Of a stretch of 64,000 bases of DNA, positions 35,201-46,995 are shown one piece after another. Origin of the DNA: Excoecaria cochinchinensis (lineage: Eukaryota > Streptophyta > Magnoliopsida > Malpighiales > Euphorbiaceae); assembly GCA_947683425.1 (NCBI GenBank), contig CANTUQ010000112.1:15591001-15655000 (forward strand), written 5' to 3'. The number at the start of each line of letters is the position of its first letter. Within the stretch, counting starts at the first letter, position 1. The notes beneath the pieces were generated by a model, which was not told the DNA's origin, did no database searches, and worked only from the letters and a program-made list of their open reading frames with translations. The position numbers were made by a program, and so were the translations under genes.

Positions 35201-36652
35201 CTACCATTTCCCATTATGTAACCTTATTCCTAATGGTAACAGGGTTGACAGATTTGGTGTTTGATTTGAATGGATATGAAATTTCATTTTGAGATGCATA
35301 AATCTCAAACCAGTCAAAGAATAAAACATGAGCTTTGTTTTGTATGACAAAGTCATAAAACTCATTTTGAATTTCTTTTCTTTTATCCAGAAAATTTTTA
35401 AAAAACCAATTTCTTTTTTCTGAATTTTTTGAAGAATAGAAATCCTAATGTAAAGAATTTTTATCAACTTCAAATTCCTTTTCTAAAACATTTAGTTCAT
35501 TAATAACATTTTCTGTTACCACAGAAAAAGATGGTGAAGATGGAGGTGAATTATTTTGTTGTTCTTCATCACCTACCTGTGGTCTAATATAGACCTGGTG
35601 AGGTACATTTGAAGAATAATCCATATTTTGAAAAGAAGCACTTGGAATGCTTGAACAATAAAATCTTGGATTTTGAAAACTCTCCATCCTATCAGGCAGA
35701 TGAATAACTGAGGGTAATTTTAAAATCTTTCCCAAGTCTAAAGTACTCGTGGAAGAGCCAACATCTGAATATCGATGACTGGAAGCTCTACTGAAACTTA
35801 TTTTTACCTTTCTGTCATTGTATTGGGTAATTTCCCTCAATTGAGTATTTGGTTTTGCCTGTTTAGGAGATTTTGGTTTTGAAACTCCTTCCAAGATCCA
35901 TTTTTCAAGAAGACTAATATCTTTCCAAATGATAGATTTTGGAATGATAGTGTTAGATCTAGACAGATTTGTTTGTAAAAAGAGGGTTTCACTCTTTTTG
36001 AAATCAATATTTTTTATTGCAGTAAAAGCAGAAACCATTGCTTTGTAATGCACTTTAAACATGATTGCTACTGGAATTGAATCTTCCACCATTTTGTAAT
36101 TATGGGTTTTGATTTGTAAAATCAAGGATTTTAAAATGTTTTTATCTTTTAAAGATAAAGAGATATCTGGATAGCACTCAAAAGAGATTGGGTCTTGGCA
36201 AAGACTTGACTCTACAGACGCTATCATAGAATCCTGGAAATTATATGTCTGGCATCCCTCAAGACACAAAGAATTGAAGTGTTTAAGCCATCTTTGGTTA
36301 ATGGTTTAATTTTCACCTGGACAAGACCTACATGTATGTAACTATATTTCCTGTCTTGGTGTTTTTGTAAGGTTTTTTGAGAAAGAAGTTGGATGGTTTC
36401 AAAAGGATTTGAGATTTGAATATCCCTTTCTTCCGTTTTAATGACATAGTTAGTTTTGAAAAGATTTTGAAACAGACCAGTTTCATAAACTTGATCTTTT
36501 TTTATTTTTGGAATTTTCCAGTTGTTTAAAGATTTTTGAAAATCCTCAATAGTGATTTCTTCACTATTGGTTGGATGTTTGAAATTTGTTTCTGTGGAAT
36601 CTGAAGCAAGATAACTCAAAAGAGAAGTGGATCTACAAAATAAATTATTCAT
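32236..36652 (-). pseudogene. caulimovirid polyprotein remnant: movement protein, coat, zinc knuckle, protease, partial RT
   Basis: From ATG 36652 (minus) the first 142 codons read as the 30K-type movement protein (YIHVGLVQVKIKPL, CVLRDARH). Frame is lost near 36240 and recovered one frame over, with the movement domain continuing ('NFQDSMIASVESSL'). From there to 32236 all recognisable parts share one frame. The coat region includes 'LKGWWDYHLT' near 34430. The zinc knuckle CFKCGKPSHTSKYY (33711-33752) has Tyr in place of its last Cys. The protease near 33010 reads YTGAD, so the catalytic Asp is replaced. The RT N-terminus (32561 onward) includes 'IPIKARPIQMNHEL' and 'SPWSCAAFYV', ending before the catalytic YxDD. 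In-frame stops include 35445, 34854, 34416, 32628 and 32358. Confidence 0.85.
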
Positions 36653-36865
36653 AATTTAGAAAATTTAATTAATTTTTGAAAAATGTATCTTCTTACCTGG
36701 ATAACTAGGTCTTGAAACCTTACTGCCCTAAACGCCTCTCAATGGCTAAAACGAAACTTACTGCCTCACTTCTAACTTTATCCAGATAATATTTTAGTTT
36801 TTCAAAGAACAATTAAATTTACCAAATTATAAATAATCAATCTTATATAAACACTATCCCCTATC
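36653..36865 (-). other. viral leader remnant
   Basis: About 210 bp between the primer-binding site and the first viral ATG, AT-rich and non-coding. This is shorter than typical caulimovirid leaders, but numbering conventionally starts at the primer site, so part of the leader lies on the other side of the genome circle and is missing here. Confidence 0.5.
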
Positions 36866-36873
36866 CTCTGATA

Positions 36874-36876
<3 letters not shown>
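36866..36876 (-). promoter_or_regulatory. viral primer binding site (initiator tRNA-Met)
   Basis: Minus strand TGGTATCAGAG matches the consensus TGGTATCAGAGC over 11 of 12 bases. It is the very last base of viral sequence before the (AT)n tract. Confidence 0.8.
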
Positions 36877-36927
<51 letters not shown>

Positions 36928-36993
36928 TTTTTAATTTGATTAGTATTCTCATGCATATATATATATGCATGAGAATACTAATCAAATTAAAAA

Positions 36994-37040
<47 letters not shown>

Positions 37041-37072
37041 GCATGAGAATACTAATCAAATTAAAAATGATT
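36877..37072. repeat. (AT)n tracts with a triplicated 30-bp motif forming a large palindrome
   Basis: (AT)n 36877-36925, then a ~30-bp motif beginning TCATTTTTAATTTGATTAGT, an (AT)5-6 centre near 36961, the same motif inverted, (AT)n to about 37038, and a third copy (37040-37071) in the inverted orientation. The first two copies with their flanking AT runs form a palindrome of more than 150 bp. Confidence 0.9.
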
Positions 37073-38400
37073 GGCCAGATAACAGCAATACGTTCCCCTA
37101 AAAAATTTATGGCCACAGCGATTGGATAGTGGCATGTGATAATATAGAGTGCATATGCATAGTTTGTCTATCCTTAATATGTTTTTGTATGCTCTTTGGA
37201 AGGACGAAAAAAAAAAAAAGACAGAAGCCATCTTATTGCATTATCTCTCTCTCTCTCCTAAATTTTCATGGGATATGCTTTTTGATTTTTTCCGTAAACA
37301 AAATCCAAAAAAAAAAAAAAATTAAAGAGTAACTTAAGTTTTTTTTTTTTTTGAAAAGAGAGTAACTTAAGTTTTAAGCTCTCTAAAAAGGCATACTTTT
37401 CGTAATTAATCAGTTAATTAATTTTAGTTATATATATTATATGTATATTATTATTAATTAATACAATAATCTTCAATTTTAGCCTAACAAATTACTCTTC
37501 ACAGTAACACGATCAACACGTAAAGGTCAAGCTAGGCAGCCACTAAAACTGATTCCTATTATCCTACCCAAAAGAAAAAAGAAATTGATTCCTATATAAA
37601 TAGTTAGGAACTATTTTATGCTTTGAATATACGCTTCTATGTCCATTTTACGTCATTATCAATTGGTTGAGAATATTATCCAAAAAAAAATATATTGGTT
37701 GAGAATAATATATATAGCCAACAAAAAGGCATTTTTATATGATTTATGCTATTTTTTTCGGTTTTATAATAATTAAATTTCTACCTAATGTGGGATCATG
37801 GATCTTCTTTAAATGAACCTTGTCCAAAAAGTAAAAAGTCATCATCAATCATATGTACTAATTGTTTAGAAAATAATTTTATTTAGAGAGACTAATTAAT
37901 TTTATTCTCAATTAATTTCTTTTACAAGTATAAATTTGCATTATGTTTGCAGTTTTTCTTCTTTCCTTTTATTTCAAATTAAATCACTATGAATATATAA
38001 TTAAGAATTAAATCATTATGATGATTATATACTTAAGGAGTGATTGATATATTTGGAAGCAATTTTCTTAATGTCTAGTAGAAATTTAATGGGATGAAAT
38101 AATTGGGACGGAAAATCTCATATAAATTTTTAAAATGAAATATGAAACTAATTTGAAATGCATTTTTGGCATATAAAACATTATATATGATCAAATATTC
38201 AAATCAAATTAGCCGCTGTCCTAATATGTTCAATAAACTTACTAATGTTTGGACTATTTCCATAAATGGAAAAACTATTATAATACTGTTCATTAGTGTT
38301 AGGCAAAAGGCAAATTGGGAGATAATTAAATCAATGTAAGTTATTTATTTATTCTATTTTTTTTTTTACGGGAAGAGTTTTTTTTTAAAGAAAAGGTGAG
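37073..38400. other. AT-rich spacer without recognised gene
   Basis: Poly(A) and poly(T) runs near 37208, 37307, 37340, 38356 and 38379 and scattered microsatellites. The 67-codon open frame at 37129 runs into low complexity and is not supported. The poly(T) near 38353-38387 could be the poly(A) tail, on the minus strand, of the LINE remnant to its right. Confidence 0.45.
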
Positions 38401-38509
38401 AAAAAAATTCACAAGAGAATAAAACCAGCACACATAAAATATGTCAATTATATCATGATATAGCTACATACTAATGCCAACAAATGAATCTTCTAAGACA
38501 TGGAATCCA

Positions 38510-39090
38510 GAAGGAAATTAGTACGCTCGTTTAGATAGAAAGTCCGTTAAAAAGTTTGCCTCACCATTGACATGAGACATGACAAAAGACTCAACATTTA
38601 GCATTGTCTTCAATATTATAAATAGTATTAAAATAATCTGTATTAGAATGACATCTTCCTAAAATCTTATCAATCACAATCTGATTATCACACTCTGATA
38701 AGAACTTTTTGTATCCCAAATGATGAGCAAAATTAATACCTTGAAAAACACTCCATAGATCTACTTTTACAATAGAGCAGACACCAATATTAGACACAAA
38801 ACCATTACACCAACGCCTAAGATAATCTTCAATTAAACCACCACACGTGTAAAGATTATTATCCTTGGAATAAGAAACATCAGTATTGATTTTGACAACC
38901 CCCATTGATGGGAAATTTCAAACAATAACACATTCCACATAAGCATAAATAGAATTAATAAATTATCAAACCATTCTTCCGCTGAAATACTCCAAGAAAC
39001 ATATTCCTCACAAAGAATTGTAAAGGTTTCTGCTTCCCAGTAATGGGTATTCATTCTATGCGCCAAGTATAATGATAAGGATGCATACAC
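38510..39090 (-). pseudogene. RNase H-like (RVT_3) domain remnant, probably 3' end of a LINE
   Basis: The minus-strand frame from 38905 reads 'VVKINTDVSYS..GGLIEDYLRRWCNGFVSNIGVCS', then 'LWSVFQGINFAHHLGYKKFLSECDNQIVI', the RNase H fold found at the C-terminus of plant LINE ORF2 and in related solitary genes. The first catalytic Asp (INTD) and the later Glu/Asp (SECDN) are visible, though the usual Gly after INTD is Val. A stop at 38591 interrupts the last strand, which continues as 'SHVNGEANFLTDF'. An upstream frame (39090) is shifted by one. A poly(T) run lies about 110 bp further left. No endonuclease or RT domain remains. Confidence 0.65.
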
Positions 39091-40589
39091 ACAATTTTAT
39101 TAAGATTTAATATTATTTTGTTATTAATTCAACAATTTACTAAATCACAATCCTAGAATAATTTTAAAATTTTATTTAAAAAAAAAAAGTAATGTTGAAA
39201 TTAAGTTTCACAGTCAACTCAAGTTGTTCGATTTCCTGGTGAAAGAGTCTGAAATGCTTACACAATTGCTCAGTCTATGCAGTCAAAAATCAATTTTTAT
39301 ATTGTGAATTTATATTGGCAAATGGGTCAGACCATATCGAATAAGTTTGAATTTAGGTCATTTCAAAATAAAAAAAATTATTTCAGATTTTTTGTCATCA
39401 TTTTTTCGGATCGAATCACTTATTTTTTAGATGAATTCTAATTGGATCTCAAAACATAGCTAGAATTGAAAAATCGAACTAAAATTGAAAATTGATCCGT
39501 AAAACAATTCAGTTTTTAATTTAATAAGTTCAGTTTTAAAATAAAAATTTGGCTTTATCAATTCGATTTTATTTTCAATATTAAAAAATCGTTAAAATCA
39601 AATCAACCGAACTATTAGTAAATGCGTCATTTTGTACCTTTTTATATATTTATTTATATAAAAGCTCTTAACCCTAGCTTTCTTTATTTTTATTTCCGCT
39701 TGTGTGCCGCCTCTTTTTCTCAAACGGGAGAAAAAAAAAAGAATTAAACTAAAATTTGGAATGGTAATTTAGAATAACAAATTTTACTAGAAAAAAGAGT
39801 GAGATATCTCTTCGTAACACTTTTATCAAGACAATTGAGATTCATATAAAAAGCGTTACATTCTATACTACGAATACTTAAAATTCAAATTGAAAAATTA
39901 CATTTTAATTAGAATGGATGATAAGGATGCACCTTACACTATTTCATCCAAGATTTAGGAATTTGCTCTTTTTTTTCATTTTCTTTTATTCACATATTTT
40001 GATTGAATTGTAAAAATCAGTTTAATATTTATTAATTTAAGAGTTTTAATTTTTCTTCTTTTCATCTTTTTATTTTAAATGGTTATGTTTTTTTTATCAC
40101 TATTTCAACGAATGGCTCATAATCTCTCCTGAAAAAAAAAATTCTATTCAACTAAACCAATAGCCATAACAGGATGTGTAACAATTTGATCTAAGAGTCA
40201 TCAAAATTCTCAATTTCCTTTCTTATAATTTAAACTTTTTTAAATAAATTATGACATGTTTAATAAATTTTCTCCCCACTTAAATACATAATTGACCTCA
40301 TGATCCTATTTATTGCGAAACCATGACCCAAATTTAATTTCAATTTAAATAATTAGACGTTTATCCTTTTTTTCAATTAATCTAATTTTTATATAAAATT
40401 GGGATGGGGATATATATATATATATATATAATTAAAAAATTTGGTCACAGGTTTGAGGGATTTCAGGTATTTTTGGGCAAATTTTTTGGCATTCTCGGTC
40501 TAGGTTCGTGGTACTATTTTCGAGTTGGTTTGGGTCAAGTCAAAATGGCAAGGTCTAACCATGCAAGCCATGAAAATCCAATAAGAAAA
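39091..40589. other. AT-rich spacer without recognised gene
   Basis: Mostly A/T-rich unique sequence. 39480-39620 has a 'ttcggtttt/aaaccgaa'-like inverted texture that could be a decayed MITE. 'cttaaccctagctttc' near 39666 resembles a telo-box leader, but no coding frame follows. An (AT)n run lies at 40412-40430. Confidence 0.4.
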
Positions 40590-40873
40590 TACTCCTTCGT
40601 TACATATCAAATCTCACTTTTTTTCTTTTACCCATATTAAGGTAATTATTAATTTTTTTAATTTTATTAAAAATACTTTAAAAATTATAATATCCTCTAC
40701 TATATTTAATGAAAATAAATATAGTGAAAAAATAATAAAAATATTAATATAATATTGATACTAATAAGAGAACAAAATTGAAATAAATTAATGTTATCTT
40801 AAGTTTATAAAGTGATATTTTAAATAGGATATTTTTAAAAAAAAAAAAAAAGTGATACCAAACCAAGGGAGTA
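40590..40873. mobile_element. Stowaway-like (Tc1/mariner) MITE with TA duplication
   Basis: The element is 40592-40871 (280 bp) with TA on both sides. Left terminus CTCCTTCGTTACATATCAAA; right terminus, reverse complement, CTCCCTTGGTTTGGTATCAC: terminal inverted repeats of the CTCCCTCCGTYY type that mark Stowaway MITEs. The interior is AT-rich and non-coding. Confidence 0.72.
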
Positions 40874-42259
40874 ATAAACTATGGATAAATTAATATTAAT
40901 GTGTAGGGTTGGATAAAAAACTGAAAATCATTAAATCAATTTAAAAAAATCAAGTCCAAATCGATTTTAGCGGTTAATCAATGCAATTGGACGCGTACGT
41001 GGACTTTAATTTTTAAATTTATAAGATTTGGACTTAAAGTTATGTGTTTGGTTATTTATTAACCGATTTATATGCAATTCGACACATATATATGGACATA
41101 AGATTAATTTTCATATATATCTATATTCTGCCATGATATTAGAAAGTAGATGGTTGATAAATTAATGTTTATGTAATTTTATTTTAGTGTATTATTATTA
41201 AATTTCTTTTTCCAATACAGTCAATAGCTAGATTTCTAGTTAAATAATTAATTTCAATATGAATATTCCTCACTCGTCCCTAAAAAAAAAAAAAAAGCAA
41301 GCGTTCTCAATCATTTTCTGCAACTCTAATTCTTAACTAACAAACTGCCTTCCTAATAATAGCAATAATTAAGGTGCAACTTGGACTGCTCATTGTCCAT
41401 AGGAATATGAACAGAGATTCATCCATTAATCAAAATCTTTTGAGTGCAAAGCAATCAATTTCTCTTAATTTGTAGATTGTATTAATTTACGTATTTTCAC
41501 TTTGTTCTACACAATAACTTGCATTAGTCCCTTAAAAACTAAACTTTCATTTCACTTAACCCCTTTTCATGGAGCTGATATGATAACGTTAGCACTATGC
41601 CAATATTTGGTGCCACGTCAACACAAAAATGCTTTGAAAAAGAATTTGCTTTATGTGGGGCTAGTGGAAAAAAAGAAAGAAAGTATGATTAGCTATTTAA
41701 AATAAAAATGAGTGCTACAGTAAGTGCCAAATTATATATATATATATAATTTCAATTATTGCTTATTTCAATTTGAATGAATTAATTATTATCTATTAAT
41801 AATATTTCATTTTTATTCCAAGTGATATTGAATGAATTAATCCTTTCTCATTCTAAATAGAATTTGGATTTTTGATCAATAATTAATGAAATTGGCTTTT
41901 TCCATTTCCATGACCTATCGACTTATTTCAAAATAAAAAAAAATAAGATAGCCTAGCTAATAACATAACAATATATATATATATATATCAATTGAAATAA
42001 TTAAAAATTATTTTTAATATTAGGTCGAACTTTTTGAGAAAAAAATTAATATAAAATTTTACTATTCAAATTATTCGTAGATTTCATTGATTAAGAGTTG
42101 ATTGCAAAAATCCATATCGGCGCAGATATGCACAGAGTTTTCGCACTATCTAATAAATTTTTAACACAAATACTCATCTTTGAGTAAGTTTTAGATCCAA
42201 TTTTTAACATATAAAATAAAATTTAAACCTGAATAGGTCTATTTTTGGATTGTTTTGTC
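40874..42259. other. AT-rich spacer without recognised gene
   Basis: Short (AT)n runs near 41735 and 41974. 41508-41640 ('agtcccttaaaaactaaactttcatttcactt' style) resembles one terminus of a common plant MITE, but no second terminus is visible. No coding region supported. Confidence 0.4.
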
Positions 42260-42850
42260 TTTCTATGCATTCCGTACAATCATTCAAGAAATTCAATTTA
42301 ATAATCTAATTCAAATTAAAAAATTATTTGAATCAATCATTTAAACATTTAAAAATTCTCAAATCAAATCAAATTCGATATCAATTCCAATTCAATTTCA
42401 TTTATAAATTCCAATCAAATAAATTTATTTTCAATTTCAATTTAATTGAATCAATTCCAATACAGTTTTCTAATCAAATGAATTCTAAAATTTCAATCCA
42501 ATTCTCAAATTAAATTAATTTCAATTCAATTGAATAAATTCCAATCCAATTCTCAAATTCTAATATGATTCCCCAATCAAATCAATTTCTATTCTATTGC
42601 AGTTTCAATTCCATTTTAATTTTAATTAAATAATTTCTAATCAAATTCTCATTTCTCGATTAAAATCCCATCCCAAAACTCAAATTAAATCAATTCCAAT
42701 TCAATTTTAATTTTAATTGAATAAATTTCAACCCAATTTTCAAATTAAATCAACTATATTCTAATTCAATTGCAATTTGAATTTCATTTTAACTTTAATT
42801 TTAATTGAATAAATTCCAATATGATTCTCAATTCTCTATTGAATTGTCCA
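42260..42850. repeat. G-poor degenerate repeat field (TCAATTCCAATT-like)
   Basis: About 590 bp built from loosely repeated CAATTC, CAATTT and AATTGAAT words with few G residues on the plus strand. No strict period holds for long, so it reads as an old, diverged short-unit tandem array or a mutationally skewed low-complexity region. Confidence 0.65.
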
Positions 42851-42865
42851 TGTTAAATATATCAC

Positions 42866-43320
42866 AATATATCGGGGTTGATTTCACGCATGGTCACTCA
42901 ACTTATCACTCATCGCGCAAAAGTAACCGACTTTTTTTTTCTTACTTAAATGTTATTGAACTTTTAACATTATTACACAAAAGTCATGTTGACCGGAATC
43001 CGGCGACGACTCTTGCCGGATTGATAAGTTCAACAAATGCTACATTTAAATTAATTTCACTCACGGTCACTAAACTTATCATTTATCTCGCAAAAGTAAT
43101 TAACTTTTTTTTTTCAACTTAAATGTTACTGAACTTTTAACATTTTTGCAAAAAAGTCATCAATCCGGCAAGGGTCGTCGCCGGATTCCAGTCAACATGA
43201 CTTTTGTGCAATAATGTTAAAAGTTCAGTGACATTTAAGTAAGAAAAAAAAAAGTCGGTTACTTTTGCGCGATAAGTGATAAGTTGAGTGACCATAAGTG
43301 AAATTGACCCCAATATATCG
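42866..43320. mobile_element. Mutator-type MITE with long terminal inverted repeats and 9-bp TSD
   Basis: The element is 42875-43311 (437 bp). AATATATCG flanks it exactly at 42866-42874 and 43312-43320; a 9-bp duplication is the Mutator signature. The arms begin GGGTTGATTTCACGCATGGT on the left and, reverse complemented, GGGGTCAATTTCACTTATGG on the right, and remain similar for about 160 bp. The middle (about 43050-43160) is a third, direct copy of the left arm. No transposase. Confidence 0.85.
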
Positions 43321-43397
43321 AATAAGAGGAAAACCAAATTTACCTCTCGAAGCGTATAAAAAACTTTGAAAGTGCATAAGCAAAAGACTTCATTTTG

Positions 43398-44559
43398 TGT
43401 TACTGGCAACGGCTTTATCCATGAGCAGCGGATGTGAGATAATAGCACGAACCCATAGTCTAAAAACCCTCTTAGAGATAAAATAGGAAGTGAGGAAAAT
43501 TCTGTAGAGTTTTGGCATGGTAATTTCCTTTTTTCTCATTTTTAGATCTTTCCTTGGCCTATTTACAGAGCCGCTTGCTCTAAAATAGGAAACTGATACA
43601 TTAAAGGAAACAAATGATAAAAGGAAAGTAACTTTTTTTTTTTCAAATAAGGAGTATTCCCTAATTAAAGGATTTGATGTGGAACCATTTCCATATCAGC
43701 ATCACTTCCTTTTTTATATAGATCACTTCCATATTTGGATAATTTTCGTATTGATATGGATTTCTTTTGATATCGGAAGTCATGGGCGTATCTGGATCCA
43801 TCATCTCCCACTCGCACATGACGAAACGATTTTCAGTTGAGATCTGAAGTCATACAGGTAGATAGACCATGCAACCAACATACATCGAGAGCACCGGTGC
43901 TATACACCTGTTAGGGATATATAGTATCTAAAAAAAATAAGATCCTCTTTTTCACATATGCCTAACCCCAAATTGCCTTCTCACAATTACCGTTTTAACT
44001 TATGATCTCATAAAATAATTTTTGTCTTCACTATTATGTCTCTACTCATAGAAACTATAATTGGTATGCCGATAAACCACAAAACCATTAAATGTGATCG
44101 AAAGGATATCTTCCTCTCTTACTATATGCCATCCATCATGATTCAGCTCACTTTTCTAGTTAGATTAGCCAGGCCGAATTTTTCTTATGATCTCTTGGAG
44201 ACCAACTAAGTTAGCCACACTAAACCATATTTCAGGTATAAGTTAAGGGTTTTAAGGGTCATTAATCATATAGGGTCTCACACTAGGGAAAGTTGAGATC
44301 AATTACTTTTAATTCCCTTCATTTGGTCGACTTAAGCACACATAGTATGAAACATGTATTATGGTGTTCTCTCCTTCCGTTAAAGGAACGCATGTCTCGT
44401 AATATATATAACACCATACACAAGCGTAAGGTTGCGATGTACTGAAGCATCCAATCTTAATCTGCTTACTTAAAGACTACTTCTAACTTTTTAGACAGAA
44501 CATGGTAGTCACATTTAACTTACCATGGAATTCCATTCAATCCTGATTTGGACCTTAAT
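43398..44559 (-). repeat. distal part of probable copia 3' LTR
   Basis: The plus-strand edge TGTTACTGGCAACGG and 'ccatgagcagcggatgtgag' resemble the inverted ends of copia LTRs, as does 'catctcccactcgcacat' near 43801. An alternative edge is TGTTAGGGATAT at 43909. The remainder of the LTR resumes at 54223 after the Tekay insertion. Confidence 0.4.
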
Positions 44560-44952
44560 TGTAACACCCCCTTCCCATACGTAGGCGATCCCATCCGATA
44601 AGGAGTGAGATGCCGTATGAGACAAGGTGTCACCAAACAAAAGCAAAGCAAAATATACATCCATTCATAACATACATTCAGAAATACAGAATAATTAAAA
44701 ACTTTACATGCAGAAAGCAAAAGCTGATCATGCATTACTATAATTAAACTATTACAATAATGTTCTGATCAGCAAGCTGATATCAAAAGAATATTACATA
44801 ACCCAAACTATAGATACAAAAGCGGAAGCTGATACATGAGAGTTCTATACAAAAAGAATCATCACTGATACAAAAATAGCCCTACACTAAAAACTCTTCT
44901 GTGTTGGCTTGATGACGGTGACTCTCCCAAAGCAAAACGTCTTCCGCACCTG

Positions 44953-44990
44953 CACGGGTAAAGACACCGTGCTAAGCGATAAACGCTTAG
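44953..44990 (-). ncRNA. double hairpin, Tekay element 2, 3' LTR
   Basis: Minus strand CTAAGCG-tttat-CGCTTAG followed by CACGGtgtctttacCCGTG. The first stem is identical to that of Tekay element 1 although the LTRs are otherwise well diverged. Confidence 0.65.
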
Positions 44991-45718
44991 TGGGGAAACA
45001 CACATAAGTTATGGATGGCCACTCACAGTGGTCGTCAAGGCATAACACATTCACAATGGCAGAATGCAAGGACTATTGCATAATTCATATAAACATGCTG
45101 GTATTTAAAAGCCATACATTCAGTACCTCATAAATATATACATTACAGAATAAACCAGCATGTATTTCATCATTAACCTTATTCAGATAATCCATTTCAT
45201 AGTCAGATCAGAACAGAACAATTCCATTAACATTTAAAGAACACCTGCTGACTCTAGACAGTGGATAACGAGTGTACTGAGGGTACCTTACGGGTACGAA
45301 TCGAATACTGAGGGTACCTCACAGGTACAAGTCAAATATTATATCATTTATCAAAATATGTTATTTATATACTGAGGGAATCTTAAACAAGATTCTATAC
45401 TGAAGGGTTCGCGAGGAACCAAACGGGGACCTGATCGGGGTCCAAACTGAACTAAGGGCTGCAGCTAAAAGACTCTATTAGGCATGCCTAACTATCCATT
45501 TACTTGACTCTAGCAGGCTATGCGATATTCAAATCATATTACAGAATATCATATACACATCATTTGGAATAATCATAGTATTACGCAAATCGAGACATAT
45601 AAAATTATGACATGCCTCACATAGTGATAAGATCCATTTGGAAGAAATATTAAATTCATTTTTGAGTTAAAAACTGAGAAATATCGAAAAAACGAGCTGA
45701 ACGGAGGATCGGGCGAGG

Positions 45719-46090
45719 CTGGCTGGTCACAAGACGTGACTGGCCTTCTTAACAGGCAGGTCACGGCGTGACCTAGGGTCACGTCTCGTGACCTGCTTGT
45801 TTCTCGCCAAACGCATTGCATGATCCTCGCGGATCACGCAATGCATATGCAGGTCACGGCGTGACCGAGGGTCACGCGACGTGACGCTGCTTCTCCCTCG
45901 CAGATCACGTTGCGTGATCTTACAGATCACGCGACGCCTCTGCTTCGCAGGTCGCACGACGTGACCGAAGATCACATCGCGTGACTTGCGTGCTCTTCAG
46001 CTGGTCACGCGACTGGCTTCTCAGCAGGCAGGTCACGCCGTGACCGAGGGTCACGTGACGTGACTTGCCTTCCTTCGTAGCGAGTCACGC
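45719..46090. repeat. GC-rich palindromic block (GGTCACGGCGTGACC motif), left LTR
   Basis: Repeats of GGTCACG-g-CGTGACC (perfect 7-bp arms), GTCACGTGACGTGAC, GATCACGTTGCGTGATC and 'GGATCACGCAATGCAT'. It shares only the GTCAC/GTGAC core with the block in Tekay element 1. Confidence 0.9.
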
Positions 46091-46966
46091 AACAGAGAGA
46101 GTTTAAACAGTATTTCGATTTTCCAGAATTTCCACGATTTCCAGAACCAAGAATTCAATCCCAATTTGATTTAAAACCATTCAAACCTGTATTTACCTTC
46201 CAGAAATCATCTCAAATCACATAATCAATATACATGCAACTCAATTTAGCATTTAAACAACCAAATCAAGACTAATTGATTCAAGCTCTTCAAGAACATA
46301 TAAACCCTAAAATTCACAGTAAACATCAAAATCGCACAAATCACAATCATAAATTCCCAAACCTGAATTCTATACTTCTATCACTTAGCTCCACTAGGAC
46401 CAGCAACTTCTTTCCCCTTTGGATCACGTGGAGCCTCAGCTAGAACACAAACACAGCAAGAACATTCACAAAGTAAACCCTAAGTTAAACCTAGCTTAAG
46501 GAAGAAGAAGATGCAAATTACAGTAAAACAAAGACTAGATCATGCACTTACCAAGCTAAGGAATGCAAGGAGAGGATTAGTTTCACCAATAAGACCTTGA
46601 ACTCTCAACACAGTACTTGGAATGAAGAAAATGAAGAAGAAGGAAGTGAGTGAAGAAAGAACGTGAATCTGTAAGTTCCTTTTCTCTCATTCCCTTTTCT
46701 TTTTCTTTTCTTTATTCTAAATATGTATAAATCTCCTATTGGTGACACTAATCACTCACACTAAAATAACCTACACTACACACACCCTAAAACCCTCTTC
46801 ACTTATGCATACCCTACCATGGTATGAACACATGCACACAAGTATATCTCATTTAATTAAACACACTAATGCCATGTATGCACCCACATAATAATAAATT
46901 CCAAAATCATACATTTTACTGAAATACCCTTATGAAATGCTGAACACATGCGAATGCTTACACATA

Positions 46967-46993
46967 CAGACAGACAGATAGACAGACAGACAG
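46967..46993. repeat. (CAGA)n tetranucleotide in LTR
   Basis: Six to seven units with one GATA variant; the same tract is at 54157-54183 in the other LTR. Confidence 0.9.
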
Positions 46994-46995
46994 GC

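Larger units (their letters stand above)
32236..36876 (-). mobile_element. endogenous pararetrovirus (Caulimoviridae) segment
   Basis: A 4.64-kb minus-strand viral segment runs from a tRNA-Met-type primer-binding site (36866-36876) through a leader, movement protein, coat protein, zinc knuckle and protease into the first part of reverse transcriptase, where it stops. (AT)n tracts lie at both ends. The order movement-coat-protease-RT in one frame fits caulimovirids with a single large polyprotein; the genus cannot be fixed without a tree. The catalytic half of RT, RNase H and the rest of the genome are absent, and the remaining frame has a frameshift and several stops. It is an old, inactive genomic copy. 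Confidence 0.85.

Noticed and set aside
39660..39740. 'cttaaccctagctttc' leader-like motif suggesting a ribosomal-protein gene promoter
   Set aside because: No open frame, splice pattern or conserved protein follows on either strand.
41508..41705. Possible MITE or small gene (67-codon frame)
   Set aside because: Only one terminus-like phrase is seen; no inverted partner, TSD or domain.
45573..45975. Repeated 82-codon Arg-rich frames (also at 52763-53165)
   Set aside because: They are open because of the GTCACG block in both LTR copies; identical LTR sequence explains their conservation.
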